DNA of 64,000 nt from Cladopsammia gracilis (Eukaryota > Cnidaria > Anthozoa > Scleractinia > Dendrophylliidae), in contig JAJGOT010000471.1 of NCBI GenBank assembly GCA_022457155.1, forward strand, positions 468,001 through 532,000, written 5' to 3'. Positions within the stretch are counted from its first letter, which is position 1; each line of letters opens with the position of its first letter. Below the pieces are notes generated by a model. It made no database searches, was not told where the DNA came from, and saw only the letters and a list, made by a program, of their open reading frames with translations. Positions 55,665 to 64,000 of this stretch are shown piece by piece. A program made the position numbers and the translations under genes.

Positions 55665-56876
55665 AAGGGGCGGACCATTAGAAATCTTGGGAGGGGGGGG
55701 TGACAATTACCAAAAAAAAAATCCTGCAAAGGAAAATTGTCTCAAAAAAAATTCTTGCAAGCAGTTGACCATAAAAAAATAAAATCCTGCAAACTAACCG
55801 GCTATATATACATATATTTATTTATTTATTTATTTTAAACTGCCTCAAAGGTCTATCTGGTACATATACCGATATCTTAATTTAGTATACATGTATACTG
55901 AAACAGTGGATAGCATTGTTGGCGCGCTCGGATTGGCTACTGAAACTCGGAATATTCACCTCCCAGCAATTTGCGCGCGAAAATTGTTATCGTTAATTGA
56001 CAGGAATAAATGAGTTAAAAAGCATCATTTTCGTTATATTATGTCACTGTTTCAGTATATATATCCACCACTACCCGGCACCTCCACTTCGGTGAATAGT
56101 TGTTAAAATAACCAAAACCTTGTTTATGTACATATTTGAAAACACTGTAAACATCATGAAATATGTAACCTGCTCTACAGATTGTCCAACCGTCCCGATT
56201 TCGTCGAGATTACCCCGATTTTGCTTGAAAATCCCGAATCCCGACCAATATGTGATCGGGATAGGAAAAATCCCGATTTTGACATTCGGTTCTGTCATTT
56301 TCGTCAAATTCTCGTAATACTTACTATACAAAAAGACGAAATTGCGTATACTTAACTCTGATATCCAGATAAACTAAAGAAACAGCAAGAAATATAAAAT
56401 GAAATCGAGTACTTGTATGTGGAGCCACACAAAGAGACGCAAAGCGACGAGAAGCCACATCAATTCGACAAACATTTTTGACAGAAATTGTTGTCTCAGA
56501 ACACTAGAAATGGAGTTTCAGAGCATCAAGATTTCAAAATTTTCTGGTGGGGCATGCCCCCACACCCCCCTAGCGGCTCGCGCCTTCGGCGCTCGACCAC
56601 TCCATCTCAATTCTTATTCTCCACATATTTTATGCAACGGTTCGACAGTCTGACTTGAATCTACTCTCCAGCGTTTAATACAAAAAATGAATTGGGCCAA
56701 GTATAAAAAAAATTGGAGCTTGCACGCATTTATAAAAAAAATCTGAGAAAAAAAAAACCTGCAGGCTTGCACCTCCCCCAAAAAAAAAATCCTGCAGGAA
56801 ACTCAGGCCGAAAAAAAATTCATACACTGAAAATTTTTTTGACCCCCCTCCCAGGATTTCTAATGGTCCACCCCTT
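55665..56876. mobile_element. Large MITE of the GGACCATTAG family at the right edge of the insertion
   Basis: AAGGGGCGGACCATTAGAAA plus a G run on the left. Inverse with two differences on the right, ending CCACCCCTT at 56876. The A-rich segments (AAAAAATCCTGCA type) near both ends match the copies at 41023 and 45093. The interior (about 55800-56660) holds unrelated sequence, including a short GCC/CGG-rich hairpin at about 56565-56600. The array resumes directly at 56877. Confidence 0.75.
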
Positions 56877-59800
56877 ATCACATTAAAATACCACGGACTA
56901 ATTTTTCTTTAATTCAAGCGAAAAGGGATTTTCATTATTTTTAATCGAGAACCCATTTCCTCTTGGTCTACGAAAAATAATCATTTCGAATCCTCATGAA
57001 CTTTTTAGAAACGTGATAGAATAACTTTACCCTACTTGTTGATCAATATGCCGTGTGTCCTTTTGAGAGAAGTCAACAGCATTAAATCACGCGATCAGTC
57101 TGCAAATTATTTTTAAACAAGATTTAAACGTAAACAAGCACTTTAAAGAATTGTGGCAGTTTGGCAATGGCAATAAGTATTAGTCTCGACAAACAAAAAG
57201 TTCCCGGATTTAAAGAGCGATGCGCGAGATGCGCAATGAAAGTTTTAAAAAAAGGCGTAAAGCTTTACAGCTAAGCTGAACTGATAAGACGGAAGATTCT
57301 TTATTGAGCAATGAGACATAGCTATTTCACTTCGTTCGGTATTTCTGCAAATGATGGTAAGAATTTTTTTTTTTTTATTTGTCATTTAAGCTCCTTTAAT
57401 ATGCTGTACGAACCAATTATGCACAGCCGAGTTAACCCGTCTATGCAACAAGGAATTTGTCCGTCACAAAATGACCACCGTTCTGTCTTTCTTTCATCAC
57501 AATGTTTCAAGAGGATTCGCTAATGAAAACTATTGCAATGAAATGATTATTTTCCGTAGACATAGAAGAAATTTGGTTTTATCCTATTGGTTGTTGAATA
57601 TACCGTGTGTCCTTTAGTTTTTAATTGGTATTGAATGCTGATAATATGTGTTAAGCAAAACGACAATAGAACACGTACGAAACCCTAAGGTGATAATATA
57701 TTTCTTTCAGTCTAATTCACAAGAGATAAAAACAGCAAACGACACCCAAAATGTTCATCTTTGGACTAAAACGACGGCAGAGGTTTCTGTTCAAGATTTT
57801 GCGTTTCTTTATTAAGATCGAAAAACAATCTTTGAATCCACATGAACTAATTAAAAATGGAGAATTAGAAATATATATATATTACGGATCATGAAAAACC
57901 TAGCAAAAATATAGTAAACACATATTTTGCTATATCTACAATTTCCTCACTTTAACAAAAATAGGCTCCCTTTGGGAACATGTGTCTGTTGCACGCTGCT
58001 AAAAAGATTGGAATGCAAAGTTAATTCAACCTTTCTTCTTTTGAAATGTTGGGGTGTATCCGTTGAAGGCCAACTCCACTAGTCTACCGGGTGGTTAAAG
58101 CAATGATGTTTTTAACACTCGCGGCTATAACGTGCGGCCTTTATTATCGTTATGTCTCATCTTCTTCGGCCAATTTGTCATCAATTTCACTTTTTAAAAG
58201 AACAACTGAATAATCAAAGGTTCAGAGGTTTTAATGTTAGAAGTGTCGGCTTTTGCAGAATTTATTCTGTAGAAACATCATTTTCCTTCTCAATATATAC
58301 GTATATGAATGCCGCGAGCTATTTATTATCACATTAAAATACCACGGACTAATTTTTCTTTAATTCAAGCGAAAAGAGATTTTTATTATTTTTAATCGAA
58401 AACACATTTCCTCTTGGTCTACGAAAAATAATCATTTCGAATCCTCACGAAATTTTTGGAAACGTGATAGAATAAATTTACCCTACTGGTTGATCATATG
58501 CCGTATGTCCTTTTGAGAGGGATCAAAAGCATTGAATCACGAGATCAGTCTGCAAATTATTTTTAAACAAGATTTGAACATATTAAGTTTTTAATTTGTA
58601 TTGAATGGCAATATGCTTTAAGGAAAACATCAATAGACCACGTACGAACTTAGGTGATAATATGTTATTTCAGTCCAATTCACAAGAGATAAAAATAGCA
58701 AACGGTAAAACATTTTCATGTTTTAACTGAAACGACGGCAGGGCTGTGTTTTTGCAAAAGACTCCGGATTGTTTTTTCAAAACCAGATTTTGCGTTTCTT
58801 CATTGTGATCCAAAGACAGACTATGAACCCGCATGATCCACAATGTGGAATGAGAAAGAAATATGTAAAACATACTACGGATCATCATCTGGAATGAATG
58901 AATGCGCACAGCCATCGGCAATGCTAAACAATATAACATGACCTACTGCCCCACCCAACAGAGTCTGTTTTCGCCGACATTTTACTTGATCTCCTTTCAA
59001 CATTGTTTCTTTTGGAAAGGAAAAATCTAAATGACGATGTTTGATCGAGTTTTATTTTTTTGCGAATATATCCATGAAATATTTCGTTTAAGGCGGCGGT
59101 TTTCTTTTTAATCATTTGATGCTCCAAACCGATATATCAAGTGTTTCATTTCGCGGGTTGCGTGCTGTTTTTTATGGCTACGTGGAACTTGTCGCAATGT
59201 TGCTTTTGAAGTTGATGAATTTTTAAAGTGTGTTTTCGTTATTGTCGTTTTTCATGCCACTATTTGAGACGCAATTGTCATCATTAACCAGTACGTAAAA
59301 GCTTTTAGCCTTTTCTTTGAACAGTCGGCTGTCATTATCGTACGTGCTCCAAAACAGGCTTTACATAATGACTCTTCCCCGTAGAATTTTTCAAGTGCAT
59401 ATGAAAAAATACCAGCCTTTTGCATTGTATTTTTCAAAGGACATTGAGACAGGATTGAAGATAAGTTCTCTGTTAAAGAAACCTAATCGAAGTCCAGTCC
59501 TAAGTCTAGAGCTATGCTAAATAGAAGGAAATGGTTTTGAACTAATCTATGGTGAAGAATATATTCTCCACTGGAAATTAGACATTCCTTACTGCCTTGA
59601 GAACAGAGAATAGAAAGTTGACATAAAACTGTCGCTAAAAGGAAAACAAAATTTCTACCTCTCGACTCACTACCATTTTCTCTCATTAAAAACGACTTAT
59701 TTACGAAACACTTTAAAGAATCGTGGCATTTTGGCAATGGCAATAAGTATTAGTCTCGACAAACAAAGTTCCCGGATTTAAAGAACGATGCGTGTGATGC

Positions 59801-62800
59801 GCAATGAAAGTTAAAAAGGTGTAAAGCTACACATCTAACTGCTGAACGAAATAGGACAGAAAATTCTTTATTGAGCAAAGAGTCATACCTATTTCACTTC
59901 ATTCGGTATTTCTGTATATGACGGTAAAAAGGTTTTCTTATATTTTTCATTTTAGCTCCCTTAAAATGCCGTACGAAACAATTATGCATTAGCCGAGTTA
60001 ACCCGTCTTTATGCAATGAGGAATTTGTCCGTCCCAAAACGACCACCGTTCTGTCTTTCTTTCATCACAATGTTTCAAGAGAATTCGCTAATGAAAACTA
60101 TTGCAACGAAATGATTATTTTCCACAGACATTGAAGAAATTTGATTTTATCCTATTGGTTGATGAATATGCCGTGTGTCCTTTTGAAAGGCGTTAAAAGC
60201 ATTGAATCACGCGATCATTCCGAAAATTATTTTTAAACAAGATTTGAAAATATCATGTTTTTAATTTATATTGAATGACAATATGTGTTAAGAAAAACAC
60301 CAATATCACACGTACGAACTTTAGTGAAAATATATTTCTTTCAGTCCAATTCACAAGAAATAAAAATAGCAGATGACTCATAAAAGTTTCTTCTTTGAAC
60401 TAAAACGACGGCAGAGGTTCTGTCCGAATCCGAGTTAACAATTTTTTTTCAAAACAACTGAGACTTTGCATTTCTTTATTAAGATCGAAAAACAAACTAT
60501 GAATCCGCATGAGCTAAAATGGAGAATAAGAAATAAATATATTACGGATCTGCAAAACCTAGCAAAAAAATAGCAAAGATATGTTGTGCTGCAAACAATT
60601 TCCGCACTTTAACAGAATTAGCTTCTTTTGGGGAGCATGTCTCTACTCACGTCTACTGCACGCTGCTAAATGTTTATCGTCATGTCTGATCCTCTTTGGC
60701 CAATTTGTGATCAATTTTACTTTTTAAAAAGAACAAAATAATCAAAGGTTGAGACGTTTTAATGTTAGAAGTGTCGGCTTTTGCAAAATTTAGTCTGTAG
60801 AAACATCATTTCCCTTCTCAATATTCTACGTATATGAATGCCGCAAGCTATTTCCACGGACTAATTCTTCTTTAATTCACGCAAAAAGGGATTTTCATTA
60901 TTTTTAATCGAGAACCCATTTCCTCTTGGTCTCCGAAAACTAATCGTTTCGAATCCTCATGAAATTTTTCGAAAACTAATAGAATAAATTTACCGTACTT
61001 GTCGATCAATATGCCGTGTGTCCTTTAGAGAGGTCAAAAGCAATGGAATCACGCGATCAGTCTGCAAATTCTTTTTAAACAAGATATGAACGAGCACTTT
61101 AAAGAATCGTGGCAGTTTGGCAATGGCAATAAGTATTAGTCTCGACAAACAAAAAGTTTTTTAACAAGAAAATTAACGATACGAAAACTACATGACGTTT
61201 CGATGATTTCATGTCATCATCGTCGAATGAATAAATTGAGGGTAACGGTTAAGCATATTTATAGAAATAAGGGTGTGAGAAAATAAAATAAATTAGAATG
61301 CGTGGCTTGAAGGCATTTAAGTAAAGAATTTCGCGCGAATTGAATCCGCTTGCGTGTTCAATTTCGGTCTTCCCGGATTTAAAGAACGATGCGTGAGATG
61401 CGCAATGGAAGTTAAAAAGGTGTAAAGCTTTACAGTTAAACTGGCCGAAATAAGACGGAAAATTATTTAATGAGCAATGGGACATAGCTATTTAACTTCA
61501 TTCGGTATTTCTTCAAATGATGGTAAGTAGTATTTTTTATATTTACGAACCAATTATGCACAGCCGAGTTAACCCGTCTTTATGCAACGAGGAATTTGTC
61601 CGTCACAAAATGACCACCGTTATGTCTTTCTTTCATCACAATGTTTCAAGAGGATTCGCTAAAGAAAACTGTTGCAACGAAATGATTATTTTCCGTAAAC
61701 ATAGAAGAAATTTGTTTTACCCTATTGGTTGATGAATATGCCGTGAGTCCTATAGTTTTTAATTGGTATCAAAGCTGCAATAGAACAACTACTCGAACCT
61801 ACGAACCCCAAAGGAGATAACATATTTCTTTCAGTCCAATTCACAGGAGATAAAAATATATAGCAAACGACACCCAAAATGTTCATCTTTAAACTGAAAC
61901 GACGACAGGGGTTTGTGTTCAAATCTGGATTTAATGTTTTTTCAAAACAAGCTTTTGCGTTTCTTCATTAATAAATATACTACGGTATACTACGAATCTG
62001 AAAAAGCTAGCAAAAAAATAGCAACGATATTTTGCTATATATACAATTTCCGCACTTTAACAAAAATAGGCTCCTTTTGGGGAGCATGTGTCTGCTGCAC
62101 GCTGCTAAATGATTGAAGTGTAAAGTTAATTCAACCTTTCTTCCTTTGAAATGTTAGGGTCTGGGTCTATCCGTTGAAGGCCAACTCTACTAGTCTACTT
62201 GGTGGGTATAACAATAATGTTTTTAACACTTGCGGCTGTCACGCGGGGCCAATTTGTCATCAATTTCACTTTTTAAAAAGAACAAAATAATCAAAGGTTC
62301 ACAGGTTTTAACTGAGGTTTTAATGTTAGAAGTGTCGGCTTTTGCAGAATTTAGTCTACAGAAACATCATTTTCTTTCTAAATGTTTTACGTGTAATGCC
62401 GCGAGTTATTTATTATCACATTAAAACCTCGGAAGTACGAAGAGGGGGGGGGGGGGGGTTACCACCCCCCTTAAAGTTTTTCTCCTATATTTTCAAGACC
62501 ATTTACGTTTAGCACATGCCGTGTTTAGCAGGTGTTCATTTATCCTTAAGACACATTTTGGTAAAGTTTAGCGACAACCGGTTGCTATGGTAATGAGAAA
62601 TGACGTCATACTTAACATGTGGTCAAGCCATTTTTGAATAAAAATGCGTGTTTTTCACCTTTTTTCAGTGAAAAAAAAAACATATAAAATGCTACTAAAA
62701 GCATCAAAATGTTGAATTGTGCGTTATTTTGCAACTCTAGCAAATAATATTTGCAATTCCCACATTTTCCCGATAAATTTGAATTTTTATTAAAATCCAA

Positions 62801-64000
62801 GATGGCGGCCGTCTTGGCAGCTTTTCTTTTAACAGTCGGCTGTCATTATCGTACGTGCTCCAAAACAGGCTTTTACATAATGACTCCGCCCCGTAGAATT
62901 TTCCAAGTACATATAAAAGGATACCAGCGTTCTGCACTGATTGTATTTCCAAAGGACATTGAGACAGTATAGAAGGTAAGTTCTCTGTTTAAGAAAAGTA
63001 ATCGAATTCCAGCCCTAAGTCTAGAGCTTTGCTAAATGGAAGCAAATGGTTTTGAACTAACTAACTGAGAGAAGGATTCAAATCTTGTTGTGTCGTTTTA
63101 CTAGCAGTGAAAGTTTCATGCACACAGAATATTTAAGTCTCATCTCCAATTTCTAGGCCAAAACATTTCTGCTACACTCATCAGATGGGTGGTATCTTGC
63201 GTAATCCCCTTACCCATACACAAGGTGGGTCCTCATCGAGTATACTTGTAATGACCACTTCTTAACTAAAACGATGGCAGGGTTGTGTTTCTTCTGCAAA
63301 ATCAAAATTCAGATTGTTTTTTCAAAACCAGATTTTGCGTTTCTTCATTAAGATCCAAAGACAGACAATGAATCCGCGTGATACACAACGGAAAATAAAA
63401 TATATATATATTCTACGCATCTGGAAAGAATACGCACAACCAGCGGCAATTCTAAACAATATAACATGACCTACTGCCCCACCCAACAGAGTCCGTTTTT
63501 GCTGCCATTTTATTCCTTTTAAATCATTGTTTCTTTTAGAAAAAAAACAATTGAAATGACCAAATGTTTGATCTGAGTTTTAAGCTTTTTACGAATATAC
63601 CCATGAAATATTTCGTTTAACGGTTTTTTTTTTTTAATTTGATGCTCCAAACCGATATATCGTGTTTGATGTCGTGGTTTGCGTGCTCTTTTTTTGACAA
63701 GTGCGTGGAACTTGTCACTATATTGTTTTTAAAGTTAGTGCATTTTTAAAGTGTGTTTTCGTTAATGTCGTTTTCATGCCACTATTTGAGACACAATTGT
63801 CATCGTTAAATAGTACGTAAAAGCTTTCAGCCTTTTCTTTTAACAGTCGGCTGTCATAATCGTACGTGCTCCAAAACAGGCTTTAGCATAATGACTCCGC
63901 CCCGTAGAATTTTTCAAGTATATATGAAAAGATATCAGCGTTCTGCGTTGTATTTTCAAAGGACATTGGGACAGGATTGAAGGTTAGTTCTCTGTTTAAG
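56877..64000 (+). repeat. Tandem array II of the roughly 1.45-kb unit, running off the window
   Basis: One complete unit spans 56883-58331, with all seven blocks listed for array I. The next units start near 58332 and 60850, with blocks missing or replaced. A longer variant segment containing AACAGTCGGCTGTCATTAT is found at 59323, 62832 and 63844. The block GGAATTTGTCCGTC recurs at 57453, 60017 and 61592. All copies have the same orientation. Identity between copies appears high but with many small indels. A foreign segment lies at about 61155-61370, and a G-run-containing insertion at about 62430-62760. No protein-coding frame is conserved between units, so the many short open frames are not genes. 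Confidence 0.85.

Overview
This is animal nuclear DNA, most likely from a stony coral or a close hexacorallian relative. The host genes are split by GT-AG introns and resemble metazoan genes. Introns and intergenic DNA are full of short DNA transposons, DIRS remnants and tRNA-derived SINEs whose heads and bodies I recall as abundant in scleractinian genomes. There are no bacterial operons, ribosome binding sites or CRISPR arrays.

Genes (4.7-28.0 kb). Three host genes can be followed exon by exon. ECHDC1 (ethylmalonyl-CoA decarboxylase, + strand, 4 exons, 304 aa) and MRPS16 (mitochondrial small-subunit ribosomal protein bS16m, - strand, 4 exons, about 151 aa) converge tail to tail. MRPS16 and MKKS/BBS6 (chaperonin-like BBSome assembly factor, + strand, 8 exons, 602 aa) diverge from a shared interval of about 236 bp. 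ECHDC1 intron 2 holds a hAT-type transposon of about 4.8 kb that also encodes an OTU-peptidase-like region. MKKS introns hold a TA-flanked MITE, a TAA-flanked MITE with an 88-bp tandem repeat, a tRNA-Thr-derived SINE, a small foldback element with 8-bp target duplication and a TTAA-flanked element.

Element A/B family. Two copies (551-4586 and 48732-52072) of one DNA transposon-like element share terminal inverted repeats, paired subterminal GGTACC-centred motifs and TA flanks. The cargo gene encodes an XPG/FEN1-like (PIN-fold) nuclease with a C-terminal CxC-type cysteine-rich domain, and copy A also keeps an N-terminal zinc-binding module. No conventional transposase is visible in either copy. 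Copy A lies about 150 bp upstream of the ECHDC1 start codon and its gene is broken by a TTAA-type insertion. Copy B keeps a 1.7-kb open frame and sits inside a DIRS ORF1. This is the best candidate in the window for an undescribed system.

Repeat half (28-64 kb). After two simple tandem arrays (GGAC/GGAG tetranucleotides and a 62-bp satellite) no host gene is visible. The main structure is a tandem array with a unit of about 1.45 kb, from about 33.2 kb to the window end, opened by layered insertions. One array unit is interrupted by an insertion carrying a 2.0-kb near-perfect palindrome (9-bp target duplication). That palindrome is interrupted by a 4.35-kb foldback element (exact 10-bp target duplication) carrying a RecQ-like helicase fragment. 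A second, related 3.45-kb foldback element sits about 40 bp into the resumed unit. An insertion of about 10.9 kb (46027-56876) with a decayed DIRS retroelement, element B and several MITEs interrupts a later point of the same unit. The foldback termini consist of 16-bp tandem repeats.

All calls come from reading the sequence and remembered family features. Nothing was searched or aligned by software.
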